A stretch of DNA of 40,223 nucleotides. Source: SZUA-430 sp964561925 (GTDB lineage: Bacteria; Pseudomonadota; Alphaproteobacteria; Micropepsales; Micropepsaceae). Where the stretch lies: positions 1-40,223 of the forward strand of contig CAZLRW010000025.1 in the NCBI GenBank assembly GCA_964561925.1. The letters are read 5' to 3'. The notes beneath the pieces were generated by a model. That model searched no databases. It was not told the DNA's origin and saw only the letters and a program-made list of their open reading frames with translations. The position numbers and the translations under genes are program-made. Below, one piece after another: positions 7,938 to 16,130 of this stretch; the stretch's first letter is position 1, and each line of letters begins with the position of its first letter.

Positions 7938-8234
7938 ATGAACAAGCGCATCAGCATTCGCGACTTGCAGAAGGTCAGCGGCGAAACGATCGAGACGCTG
8001 GACGGGCTTACGCCGATTACGTCCGGCGAGCGGACGATCGCCTTCATTATACCGGCGAAGAAACTGAACAAGGCGCGCCTCAGAAAGTCACTCGAGCGGG
8101 CGGAAACCCTCGCGAAGGGGCGGAACGTGAAGGCCGACGATGCCGCGCTTGAAGCGTTTGGTCCCGTCGACAAGACCAACTGGACGCCCGACGCCGTGCG
8201 GGAGCTGCAGCGCCAGTCCAAGCGGAAAAAATGA
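7938..8234 (+). CDS. Probable antitoxin of a PIN-domain toxin-antitoxin pair
   Basis: The product is 98 residues. The N-terminal half (KRISIRDLQKVSGETIETLD, then ITSGERTIAFIIPAKK) resembles the dimerising DNA-binding part of Phd/YefM-like or related antitoxins. The second half is charged, with WTPDAVRELQRQSKRKK at the end, like a toxin-wrapping tail. Its ATG lies at the predicted transcription start behind the operator-bearing promoter at 7903-7937. The downstream PIN gene overlaps its stop by ATGA, which is typical of an antitoxin-first operon. The exact antitoxin family is not certain. Base composition is like that of the neighbours. Confidence 0.72.
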   Translation: MNKRISIRDLQKVSGETIETLDGLTPITSGERTIAFIIPAKKLNKARLRKSLERAETLAKGRNVKADDAALEAFGPVDKTNWTPDAVRELQRQSKRKK

Positions 8235-8668
8235 GGCGGCCGAAAAACGTCCTCACCGTCGACACGTCCATTCTGATTGCGGCCGCGCGCGGCAGAAGCA
8301 AGGGCGCGATCGACTTCGTGACCGATCACTGTGCGCTTGTCACAACCGATCGCGCAGTCGTCGAAGCGCGACGTCGAATTGAGTTCGGCATGCGAGCGCC
8401 GGAGCTGTTGCCGGCACTCGACGACGTGCTGCGCGAGTTTCAGATCATTTTCGTTGACGAGATCGAGAGCGATGTTGCGCCGGCAGAGGTGGCGCTTCGA
8501 GATGCCGTCGCCACGCGGAACGGCTCCACGAACGATGCGCATGTACTCGCTTGTGCTTGGCGCGCGAACGCCGACATTTGGAGTTACGATCGGGACTTCG
8601 CGGGCACAGGCGTCGCTAGTTGGTCAACGGTCAATCTGATCCTGGCATTGACGTCGGAGCAGGAGTGA
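8231..8668 (+). CDS. PIN-domain ribonuclease, VapC-like toxin
   Basis: The product is 145 residues. It begins with LTVDTSILIAAARG, the first acidic motif of PIN nucleases (Asp11). An acidic residue follows in VVEARRRIEF, then STNDAHVLACAW and WSYDRDFAGTGVASW, which carry the remaining metal-binding acids. These domains cleave RNA with Mg2+ or Mn2+; VapC toxins cut tRNA or rRNA, but the target here is unknown. The ATG overlaps the antitoxin stop, so the two are coupled. It ends 30 bases before the convergent serine hydrolase gene. Confidence 0.8.
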   Translation: MRRPKNVLTVDTSILIAAARGRSKGAIDFVTDHCALVTTDRAVVEARRRIEFGMRAPELLPALDDVLREFQIIFVDEIESDVAPAEVALRDAVATRNGSTNDAHVLACAWRANADIWSYDRDFAGTGVASWSTVNLILALTSEQE

Positions 8669-8698
8669 TCCCGCGCGCGAAGACTCGCCGTGCCGTGA

Positions 8699-10072
8699 TC
8701 ACCTTAGAGAACTCAGAACATCCGCTATCAGTCGATCCGGATCCGCGGCGAAGTCCCAGTCGCGGGTGTCGCCGAGGCGGACGATGGTGACGCCGCGGCT
8801 TGGGATCACGGCGACGAGTTGGCCGAATTGGCCGTTCATCAGCATCGTGTCGTCGGGCAGCGACGGGCGGCGGCGCGGCTGGCCGTTCGGACCTTCGCGG
8901 TTCAGCCAGATGTGCGCGCCATAGCGGCCATGCGTGGCGGGGCCCGGTGCTGTGCTGTAGGCGACCCATCCTTCCGGCAGAACGCGCACGCCGTCCGGGC
9001 GCTTGCCGTCCAAGCGATAGAGCTCGCCGAAGCGCGCCCAGTCGCGCGCGGTGGCGTGGACATGCGATGAGCCGACAAGCGTTCCCGCAGCGTCGGGTTC
9101 CATCACTGCGCTTTGCATGCCCGCGGGATCGAACAGCGCGGTGCGCGGGAGCGCGAGATACGCCGCGCGGTCGCCGCCGAGCGCGGTGAGCAAGATGCGC
9201 GAAACGATCACGCTCGTTCCCGTGTCGTAGGCAAAGTGCGCGCCCGGGGGATGAACGAGCTTGCGATCTTCGGCGTAGGCGGCGGCGTCGGCCGAGCGAA
9301 AGATCAGGGTCACGAGATCGCCGAACGGGTCGCCGGCGTCTTCGCTCCACCGCAAGCCGCTCGACATCTGCAACAGATTCTCGAACGTGATCTTGCGGCG
9401 CGCATCATCGGGCGCTTGCCAGCGCGCGACGCGGGCCGGCGCCTTCAGATCGACGAGTCCGCGGCTTACCAGCATGCCGGCAAGCGCGCCCGTCACGGTC
9501 TTGCTCATTGAGGCGCCGTACATGGGCATCGTTGCGTCGAAGCCCGGCGCGTAACGCTCGGCGATCAACCGGCCGTCCTTCACGACAAGGACGGCGCGCG
9601 TGCGCTGCGGATTTGCCGGGTCGCGCTCCGCAAAGGCTCTGTCCAACGCTTCAAAGAGTAAGGGCGACATCGGCGTGGTCACGCCGTCGTCGATGGCGTC
9701 CTGCGGGCGCTCGGCGCGCGGGGCTGTGAGAGCCGCTGGCGGCGGAGGCAGCGGCTTGTCGTCGAATACGAGCGTGCAGCCCAAGCCTTCGCGGTAGACG
9801 GCGCGGCGGACGCCGAGGCCGAGCAACGACGATGCGACCTCTTTGCGCTCACGATCGACGGTCGAACCGATCAGACCCATCAACGGGTGGAGGCCGGCGA
9901 ACTCTTCGGCGCGCACGCTTTCTTCCGTCCGGCCGCCGATGAAGACGGCCGAACACATCGTCTTGGCCTGGAAGCCGGTGCCTGATGGTGCGATCGCTTG
10001 GGCAAAGGCGATCGCGCCGGCGGCGACGATCACAAAGGTGAAAGCGAGCCCGCGCAGGAATACCCGGCTCAC
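8699..10072 (-). CDS. Serine hydrolase, beta-lactamase/class C (penicillin-binding) fold
   Basis: From the GTG at 10072, which overlaps the upstream stop as GTGA, the product is 457 residues; an ATG at 10099 is an alternative. VSRVFLRGLAFTFVIVAAGA is a signal peptide or anchor, so the enzyme acts in the periplasm. The nucleophile motif S-x-x-K is GASMSKTV (Ser188, Lys191). LLQMSSGLRW is the usual following helix. The second motif is YDTG instead of Y-x-N, and the third is MNGQFGQ rather than H-x-G, so the substrate is hard to guess. Relatives include esterases and amide hydrolases. It is the last gene of a minus-strand set with the hydroxylase and the AraC regulator. Confidence 0.82.
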   Translation of the reverse strand: MSRVFLRGLAFTFVIVAAGAIAFAQAIAPSGTGFQAKTMCSAVFIGGRTEESVRAEEFAGLHPLMGLIGSTVDRERKEVASSLLGLGVRRAVYREGLGCTLVFDDKPLPPPPAALTAPRAERPQDAIDDGVTTPMSPLLFEALDRAFAERDPANPQRTRAVLVVKDGRLIAERYAPGFDATMPMYGASMSKTVTGALAGMLVSRGLVDLKAPARVARWQAPDDARRKITFENLLQMSSGLRWSEDAGDPFGDLVTLIFRSADAAAYAEDRKLVHPPGAHFAYDTGTSVIVSRILLTALGGDRAAYLALPRTALFDPAGMQSAVMEPDAAGTLVGSSHVHATARDWARFGELYRLDGKRPDGVRVLPEGWVAYSTAPGPATHGRYGAHIWLNREGPNGQPRRRPSLPDDTMLMNGQFGQLVAVIPSRGVTIVRLGDTRDWDFAADPDRLIADVLSSLR

Positions 10073-10881
10073 GAGGCTGCTCTTTCCGGCTTGCCGCATG
10101 ATACGAACTCGTGCGTCTTACCGACGGCGAGCGCGTAGTGGGCGTAGTAGTCCGGGTGCTCCGTGCCCATCCAACGGTCCCACCAGGTGAAGTAGAGGCC
10201 GTAGTTGTAGCCGGCTTGGGCGTGGTGCAGGTCGTGATGCGTGGTCGTCGTCAGCCAATCGAGGTGCGGGCGGCCGTCCTTGCGGGCGGGCATGATCTCG
10301 TAGCCCGAATGGCCCAGCGTGTTGCGCACGATTTGGTGCAGGACGAAGAGGCCGACGGCGGGCCAGGGCGTGGGGACCGCGATCACCCAGATCGGCACGA
10401 AGATGCCCATGAGCGCCGCCTCGCCGATGTCGAAGCTGTAGGCGGTGAACGGCGAGGGGTTGTGGCTCTTGTGGTGGCGGCGGTGGAAGCGGCGGAACAG
10501 ACGCGGGTCGTGGATCAGGCGGTGGACCCAATAGAAATACGCGTCGTGGGCGAGGATCATCAGAACGAGGCTGACCCAGAACCAGACCGGGCCCCAGGAC
10601 GTCGCGATCTGGTGGCCGTGGAACAGGTCAAACCAGCTCAGCACCAGGGGGATGAGCGCGATCGTCGAGAAGATCGCGACGGAACGAAGCGAGATCAGGA
10701 ACTCGACGACCATCTGGCGGGCGGGCGGTTTGTCCGCGCGGATCTTCCGGTTCTTCAGAACCCCGCCGAGCAGAACCCATAGCCCCGCCCAAACGCCGAT
10801 CGCGAAGACCGCGTAGCGGGTCAGGTCCGTCGTCATGTTGGAGAGCCATTGGCTGGCCAAGGCTTGCAGAAATGCGTCCAT
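10069..10881 (-). CDS. Sterol desaturase / fatty acid hydroxylase family membrane di-iron protein
   Basis: The product is 270 residues. The His clusters of the family are complete: H112DAYFYWVHRLIH124, HRRHHKSH (residues 133-140), the His at 182/191 and HHDLHH (215-220). They bind a di-iron centre that uses O2 to hydroxylate or desaturate lipids at the membrane. At least three membrane segments are visible, at about 24-44, 65-85 and 96-112. The substrate cannot be read from sequence. It overlaps the serine hydrolase downstream and follows the AraC-type regulator by 89 bases, which suggests an operon for lipid modification controlled by that regulator. Confidence 0.88.
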   Translation of the reverse strand: MDAFLQALASQWLSNMTTDLTRYAVFAIGVWAGLWVLLGGVLKNRKIRADKPPARQMVVEFLISLRSVAIFSTIALIPLVLSWFDLFHGHQIATSWGPVWFWVSLVLMILAHDAYFYWVHRLIHDPRLFRRFHRRHHKSHNPSPFTAYSFDIGEAALMGIFVPIWVIAVPTPWPAVGLFVLHQIVRNTLGHSGYEIMPARKDGRPHLDWLTTTTHHDLHHAQAGYNYGLYFTWWDRWMGTEHPDYYAHYALAVGKTHEFVSCGKPERAAS

Positions 10882-10970
10882 GGGAAGTGCCTCCTTGCAC
10901 AGGGTTGCAAGGTGGGGGACGCCATCCGTTCAGTCTCGCCAATGGCGGAAAAGCTTGGTTGCTTTCGGAA

Positions 10971-12041
10971 TCAGCCAGGGATTTCCGAATTCGGCGAGGC
11001 CTGGCCCAGCGCGTCGCGGCGCCATTGGGTGGGGGTTTTGCCGGTCGCTTCTTTGAAGGCGCGGTTGAAGGGGCCGAGCGAGCCGAAGCCGAGGTCGAAA
11101 GCGACGGCCGCGATCGTCGTGCGGGCTTGAGCAGGGTCGGCGAGCGTGCGCTTGGCCGCCTCGATCCGGCGCGCGTTGACGAAGGCGGCGAAGTTGCGGT
11201 GACCGGAATGGTCGTTGATCAGGCGGCGCAGGCGGTGTTCGGGGAGGCCGACTTTCTCCGCCAGCGAGCCAATTGTCAGGCCCTCCGCCTTCCAGGCTTC
11301 GTCCTTGTCCATCACCTGAGCGAGTTTTTCGAACGCGAGGCGATCGGCCGGGTCGATGCCCGGTTCGGCGCTGGATGCTCCGGCCGGAATCGCCGCGCCG
11401 AAGAGAGCGTCGCGCGTCTGCAAAAGGATGAAGTTGCCGGCCAGGCAGAAGACGGCGAGCGTGGCGGCGCCGGCAAGGCTGTACCACCAGGCCTCGACGC
11501 CCAAGCTCTCGCCGATTTCGACTCCGGCGAGGGCGATCGTGAGCACAGTGACAAGGCCCAAGAAAGGCCCGCGCAGGCGTCGGCGCGCCTCCACCAGATC
11601 GCCGCGCCATGAGCGATAGATGATGTAGAGCGCGTGCGCCGAAAGCGTGATCTCGATCAGATTGTGCACGATCCAAACCGCGCTGCGCACCGGCGGCTTT
11701 GTGATCACGCCGATGACGCCGACGATCGTGAGCACGGCGGCCGGAATGAGCGACTGCCATGTGATGCGCCGGTCTTCGAACAGGATGTAGATGAAGAGCC
11801 AGAAGTAGCCGCCGCCCGCGAGCGAAAGCGCCCATGCGGGGGCGATCAACAGGCCGCCCGCCTCACGCAGGGCGGGTGATGAGTTAAGGACGTAGCCGAT
11901 GACGCTGAGGCAGAAGAGAAGGCCTGCGATGCGCACAGAAAGACTCGCGCCACCGCGGAAGAACGCGACGGCGGTCGCGGCCAGCGCGCCGATGGCGGCG
12001 CCGCGCAGCAGGAGTTCGATCGTCAGGGCGGTCTCAGGCAT
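10971..12041 (-). CDS. AraC-family transcriptional regulator with N-terminal membrane domain
   Basis: The product is 356 residues from the ATG at 12041, where MPETALTIELL follows a purine-rich GGGAG; an ATG at 12071 is possible. The first 220 or so residues hold about seven hydrophobic segments, including LRGAAIGALAATAVAFF and LAGGGYFWLFIYILF. The C-terminal 100 residues are an AraC double helix-turn-helix. Its first helix pair is LTIGSLAEKVGLPEHRLRRL and its second is IAAVAFDLGFGSLGPFNRAF, ending in TGKTPTQWRRD. Such proteins sense something at the membrane and bind DNA directly. The likely target is the hydroxylase-hydrolase set immediately downstream. It is divergent from the S41-like gene. 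Confidence 0.87.
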   Translation of the reverse strand: MPETALTIELLLRGAAIGALAATAVAFFRGGASLSVRIAGLLFCLSVIGYVLNSSPALREAGGLLIAPAWALSLAGGGYFWLFIYILFEDRRITWQSLIPAAVLTIVGVIGVITKPPVRSAVWIVHNLIEITLSAHALYIIYRSWRGDLVEARRRLRGPFLGLVTVLTIALAGVEIGESLGVEAWWYSLAGAATLAVFCLAGNFILLQTRDALFGAAIPAGASSAEPGIDPADRLAFEKLAQVMDKDEAWKAEGLTIGSLAEKVGLPEHRLRRLINDHSGHRNFAAFVNARRIEAAKRTLADPAQARTTIAAVAFDLGFGSLGPFNRAFKEATGKTPTQWRRDALGQASPNSEIPG

Positions 12042-12174
12042 TGCGTCGCGGCTCTCCCTCATGAAGGGCAATACAGCCGCGCGGCCGTTCGATCAACGCT
12101 ACGGAACTGCACATTGTGACGGCGCGCTACGGCGGGCTAAACTGACGGGGTCTGTTCAACGCGTGGGGACACGA

Positions 12175-13470
12175 ATGAAAACGTCCACTCTTGCGTCCGC
12201 AGTTCTTTGCACTTTTCTCGCCGCATCGCCCGCGTTCGCAGACGATTTCAGCGGCGACATGCCGAAGCTGCGCGAGTTCCTAAATCTCGATGCCTCGTAT
12301 TCGCCCGCGGAGCGGGCGGCGGCGGAGGCTGAGTTCGCGAAGCTGAAAGCAAGCGCGGAGAACATGACACCGGCTGCGTTCCAGCTTGCGGTCGCGCACA
12401 TTGCAGCGCTGGCGCGGAATGGGCACACCATGCTGGCTCCGGGCGTTTGGCAGCATCGGTTCAACCGCGTTCCCTTGCAGCTTCACGTGTTCGCCGACGG
12501 GCTGCGCGTCGTGCATGCGCCGGAGACGATGCGCGAGCTGTTGGGCGCGCACGTGATCTCGATCGAAGGCCGGAGCGCCGACGAACTCCGCACCGCTTTC
12601 GGAAAGTACTTCGGCGGACGTGAAGGCAAACGCGACGAGTGGGTCGGTTTGTTCGTGGAGTCCCCTGCCCTGCTCCATGCTGCGGGAATCGCGAAGAGTG
12701 CCGATCGGATCGAAATGCAGCTCGAGCTCGCGAACGGTTCAAAGGTAACTCGCGTGTTCGACGGCGCGCTCGACCCACCGAAGGGCGAGATCTTCGACTT
12801 CTTCGACAATTCTCGGCTCGTCACGTTTGCGCCTGAAAACGTGTCCGGCGCTGTGCCGCTTTCCCTAGGCTCGCCGGGGAAGGCTTTCCCGAGTGCGATG
12901 TTGCCGGAACTCGATGCTTTCTACTTTCAGCTGCGCATCAACAAGTCGTTCTACGATCAGAAGATCGAGACGTTCTTTGCGGACGCGCGGGCGACGCTGA
13001 AGAAGGCCAGGCCTACCAACGTCGTCGTCGATCTGCGGCTCGACGGCGGCGGCGACCTCAACACGACGCGGGACTTCATGCAGGCGTTGCCGGCGCTTGT
13101 GCCCGGACGGATTTTTATTCTGACCTCAGGGCGCACGTTTTCCGCAGGGATTGCTAGCGCCGGGTATCTGAAACAGGCCGCGCCGTCGCGCGTGACGATC
13201 GTGGGTGAGCCGATCGGCGATCATCTCGAATTCTGGGCCGAGGGCGGGTTGATGGAGCTGCCGGTTTCGAAGGCGTATTTGCTGCCCGCGACGGAGCGGC
13301 ACAACTACGTGACAGGTTGTCCGGAGAAGGACTGCCACTGGTCGGTGCGCGAGAATCCGATCCGCGTGACCTCGCTCGAGCCCGACATCGCGGCGCCGTT
13401 GACCTATGCCGACTATCGCGCGGGGCGGGACGTCGCGCTGGACGCGGTGCGCAAGGCGCTCGGGAAATAG
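12175..13470 (+). CDS. Exported S41-family (tail-specific-protease-like) protein
   Basis: The product is 431 residues. It begins MKTSTLASAVLCTFLAASPA and has a signal peptide ending at about FADD. VVVDLRLDGGGDLN and FILTSGRTFSAGIASAGYLK match the S41 peptidase core strands, with the Ser of TFSAG as probable nucleophile. No PDZ domain and no clear catalytic Lys at the usual position were seen, so the mechanism differs from CtpA. The late stretch TGCPEKDCHW has two Cys that could form a disulfide. It is divergent from the AraC regulator with 133 bases between, in which no clear promoter was recognised. The substrate is unknown. Confidence 0.75.
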   Translation: MKTSTLASAVLCTFLAASPAFADDFSGDMPKLREFLNLDASYSPAERAAAEAEFAKLKASAENMTPAAFQLAVAHIAALARNGHTMLAPGVWQHRFNRVPLQLHVFADGLRVVHAPETMRELLGAHVISIEGRSADELRTAFGKYFGGREGKRDEWVGLFVESPALLHAAGIAKSADRIEMQLELANGSKVTRVFDGALDPPKGEIFDFFDNSRLVTFAPENVSGAVPLSLGSPGKAFPSAMLPELDAFYFQLRINKSFYDQKIETFFADARATLKKARPTNVVVDLRLDGGGDLNTTRDFMQALPALVPGRIFILTSGRTFSAGIASAGYLKQAAPSRVTIVGEPIGDHLEFWAEGGLMELPVSKAYLLPATERHNYVTGCPEKDCHWSVRENPIRVTSLEPDIAAPLTYADYRAGRDVALDAVRKALGK

Positions 13471-13479
13471 CAGCTTCGC

Positions 13480-14043
13480 ATGGATGCCTTCACCCATCTT
13501 TCGGTTCTGATTTCGATCGTTCTGGGTCTTGGCATCACGAATTTGCTGATGGGCCTTGCGCGCATCGTGCAGATGCGGGGACGGGTCACGGTCTATTGGC
13601 CGACGATCGTGTGGGCGTTGGCGCTGCTGCTCGTCCACGTGCAGACGTGGTGGAGCATGTTCGGGTTGCGCAACGTCGAGACGTGGACGTTTCTGGCCTT
13701 CAGCCTGACCTTGATGCAGCCGATCCTGTTGTTCTTCTTGAGCGCGCTGGTGTTGCCCGATTTCGATCGCGACGAGGCGTTGGATTTGCGCAGGAACTAC
13801 TATGTGCAGGTGCGCTGGTTCTTCGGCATATTGCTGGCGCTGCTGATCATCAGCTTGGCGCGGACGTTCGCGCTCGAGGGGCGCTTGCCCGCGACGCCAG
13901 ACCTCATCTTCCACGCGGGGTTCATTGCCGGGGTCATCCCCGGCCTCGTGGTCAAGAACGAGATCTTTCACAAGGTTTCGGCTGTGGTTGCGGCGGCGGC
14001 GATTTTCGCGTACGTGGCGGCTCTTTTCACGGTGCTTCGGTAA
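13480..14043 (+). CDS. Small integral membrane protein, function unknown
   Basis: The product is 187 residues with about six hydrophobic segments. They are roughly at 5-27, 40-58, 68-90, 108-128, 140-158 and 165-185. Examples are VLISIVLGLGITNLLMGLAR and FSLTLMQPILLFFLSALVL. The DFDRDEALDLRRNYYVQ loop is the only strongly charged part. No enzymatic motif is visible. It begins 9 bases after the S41-like gene and ends 5 bases before gpmA, so it is probably cotranscribed with one or both. Confidence 0.75.
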   Translation: MDAFTHLSVLISIVLGLGITNLLMGLARIVQMRGRVTVYWPTIVWALALLLVHVQTWWSMFGLRNVETWTFLAFSLTLMQPILLFFLSALVLPDFDRDEALDLRRNYYVQVRWFFGILLALLIISLARTFALEGRLPATPDLIFHAGFIAGVIPGLVVKNEIFHKVSAVVAAAAIFAYVAALFTVLR

Positions 14044-14048
14044 GAGCG

Positions 14049-14807
14049 ATGCAAGCTTCGACCTACGATCTCGTCATCATCCGCCACGGGCAGAGCGAGG
14101 CGAACAAGCAGAACATCTTCACGGGCTGGCGCGACAGTCCGCTCTCCGAGCAGGGCGTCGCCGAGGCGCGGGCGGCCGGGCGGCAGATGCGCAAGGACGG
14201 GTTCCATTTCGACATCGCGTTCACGTCGTTGCAGAGCCGGGCGATCAAGACGCTGTGGCTCGTGCTTGAAGAGATGGATCTGATGTGGATCCCGGTCGTC
14301 AAAGACTGGCGGCTGAACGAGCGGCACTACGGGGCGCTTCAGGGCAAAGACAAGCACCAGGCGGTCGAGAAATTCGGCGAGGCCCGAGTGCATCAATGGC
14401 GGCGGGGGTATGCGACACAGCCGCCGCTCGTCGCGCTCGACGATGCCGACTATCCGCGGCACGATGCGCGGTACGCAGGGGTGCGGGACGCAGACCTTCC
14501 GCGCGGCGAGAGCCTGAAAGACGTGTCGGCGCGGGTGCTGCCGTACTGGCAGAGCGACATCGCGCCGATGATCAAGGCGAAGAAGAAGGTGCTGGTCGCG
14601 GCGCACGGCAATTCGCTGCGCGCGCTGCTCAAGCACCTTGAGGGCTTGAGCGAGGCGGAGATCGAGGTGATCAACCTGCCGACCGGCGTGCCGAAGGTCT
14701 ACCGGCTGAACGATCGGATGCTGGCCGCGGAGAGCCATTTCCATGGCAACCCTGAGGAAATCGAGGCGCGCATTCAGGCGGTGGCGCATCAAACGAAGCG
14801 CGGCTGA
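14049..14807 (+). CDS. gpmA: 2,3-bisphosphoglycerate-dependent phosphoglycerate mutase
   Basis: The product is 252 residues. It interconverts 3- and 2-phosphoglycerate in glycolysis through a phosphohistidine. IIRHGQSEANKQNIFTGW carries the catalytic His13. RLNERHYGALQGKDK and WRRGYATQPP are dPGM signatures, and VAAHGNSLRALLKHL has the second His. LPTGVPKVYRL is the conserved end. The start MQASTYDLVIIRHG is chosen over a long in-frame extension that overlaps the two upstream genes. In some alphaproteobacteria the position before envC is held by the unrelated cofactor-independent gpmI; here it is gpmA. Confidence 0.96.
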   Translation: MQASTYDLVIIRHGQSEANKQNIFTGWRDSPLSEQGVAEARAAGRQMRKDGFHFDIAFTSLQSRAIKTLWLVLEEMDLMWIPVVKDWRLNERHYGALQGKDKHQAVEKFGEARVHQWRRGYATQPPLVALDDADYPRHDARYAGVRDADLPRGESLKDVSARVLPYWQSDIAPMIKAKKKVLVAAHGNSLRALLKHLEGLSEAEIEVINLPTGVPKVYRLNDRMLAAESHFHGNPEEIEARIQAVAHQTKRG

Positions 14808-14875
14808 GTCGTTTGTGGCATGCTCTACCGAATCGCGGGTTCCGGGGCACGGACCCGGCGATTGCGTCAAGGGCG

Positions 14876-16126
14876 ATGATGCGAAAGCTGCAGGCAATGC
14901 TCGAAGTCACGGTCGTGGCGGCGGCGCTCGCCCTCGCGCCGCCCGCCTTCGCGCAGAACGCCGGCGATCCGATCGATCCGCTCGAGAAGCTCGACCAGAT
15001 CGAGAAGCAACTGGGGCAAGACAAGCGCAACGTCGATACGCTGACCGGGGCCGCTGCGCAGCTGGTGCGCGAGCAGGCAGAACTCAAGACCAAGCTGATT
15101 AACGCGGCGGCCGCGGCGCAGACGCGCGAGCGCGAGCTCAACGTGGTGGAGCAGCGCCTGGCCGAGTTCGAGACGCGCGAGGCGGCGGAAACGCGGGCGC
15201 TGGTCGAACAGCGGGGCAAGCTGTCCCTGCTTCTGGCGGTGCTGCAGCGGATGGGCCATGCGCCGCCGCCGGCGCTTGTCGTGCGGCCTGACGACGCGAC
15301 GGCCGCCGCGCGTTCGGCGATGCTTTTGACCGTCGTCGTGCCCAAGGTGCAGGACAAGGCGGGAGAGCTTGCGGTCAAGCTCAAGAACACGCGGGACTTG
15401 CGGCGGAAGGTGGCGGCCGAACGGCTGAAGGTCGCCGCGGCCGCCGCGGCGCTCGAGAACGACCGCAACATGCTCAGCGAACTTTTGATCCTGAGGCGCA
15501 GCATGGCCGCGCAAACCGATCAGGATCTGCGCGCGACGCAGACGCGCATCGGCGCGCTTGCGCAACAGGCGGGCGACTTGCGCGCGCTGATTGCAAGCCT
15601 CGACGAAGACGCCAAGCGTCCCGCTATCCGTGGTAGCGCGCCCATCGTCACAAACCAGATCGCCTCGGCGGGAGCCGCCCGCGACGCGCCGCTCGACGGT
15701 CTTCGCGGTTTGTTGACGTTACCCGCTAACGGTGAACTTACGGCAAGATTTGGGCAAAGCGACGGCGCGGGCGGACAATTGGCGGGAATTAGGCTTTCGA
15801 CACGACATGGCGCGCCGGTCACAAGTCCGTGTGACGGAAAGATCATGTTCGCCGGGCCCTTCCGGGGCTACGGTCAAATGTTGATCATCAGCGCAAACGG
15901 CGGCTATCATGTGCTGCTAGCAGGTCTTGCGAAGATCGATGGTGTTGTGGGTCAAACCGTACTTGCGGGCGAACCGGTCGGAAGAATGTCTCTGGCCCGG
16001 TCGTCGGACGGCGAAGGCGTACAGCGGGCTCAAGGCGCAAGTCTCTATATCGAATTTCGGCGCAACGGCGTGCCGGTGAATCCGGCACCCTGGTTTGCCG
16101 AACTCAGGGAAAAAGTGAGCGGTTAG
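14876..16126 (+). CDS. envC: EnvC-like murein hydrolase activator (coiled coil plus LytM domain)
   Basis: The product is 416 residues from the ATG at 14876, or 415 from the adjacent ATG at 14879. The signal peptide MRKLQAMLEVTVVAAALALA ends at PAFAQNA. Residues about 35-270 are a long coiled coil (LEKLDQIEKQL, then TRERELNVVEQRLAEFETRE). The C-terminal LytM/M23 domain includes LSTRHGAPVTSPCDGKI and FRGYGQMLIISANGGYHVLL. The zinc ligands of active M23 enzymes are lost: HLHFE is SLYIEF and the YAHL strand is LAGL. This is expected for EnvC, which activates amidases at the septum instead of cutting peptidoglycan. ctpA follows after 4 bases. Confidence 0.9.
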   Translation: MMRKLQAMLEVTVVAAALALAPPAFAQNAGDPIDPLEKLDQIEKQLGQDKRNVDTLTGAAAQLVREQAELKTKLINAAAAAQTRERELNVVEQRLAEFETREAAETRALVEQRGKLSLLLAVLQRMGHAPPPALVVRPDDATAAARSAMLLTVVVPKVQDKAGELAVKLKNTRDLRRKVAAERLKVAAAAAALENDRNMLSELLILRRSMAAQTDQDLRATQTRIGALAQQAGDLRALIASLDEDAKRPAIRGSAPIVTNQIASAGAARDAPLDGLRGLLTLPANGELTARFGQSDGAGGQLAGIRLSTRHGAPVTSPCDGKIMFAGPFRGYGQMLIISANGGYHVLLAGLAKIDGVVGQTVLAGEPVGRMSLARSSDGEGVQRAQGASLYIEFRRNGVPVNPAPWFAELREKVSG

Positions 16127-16130
16127 ATCC

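Noticed and set aside
12042..12174. Possible promoter between the AraC regulator and the S41-like gene
   Set aside because: No -35/-10 pair with acceptable spacing was found on either strand.
13317..14048. N-terminal extension of gpmA across the upstream genes
   Set aside because: The family start MQASTYDLVIIRHG fits at 14049, and the extension overlaps two other coding regions.
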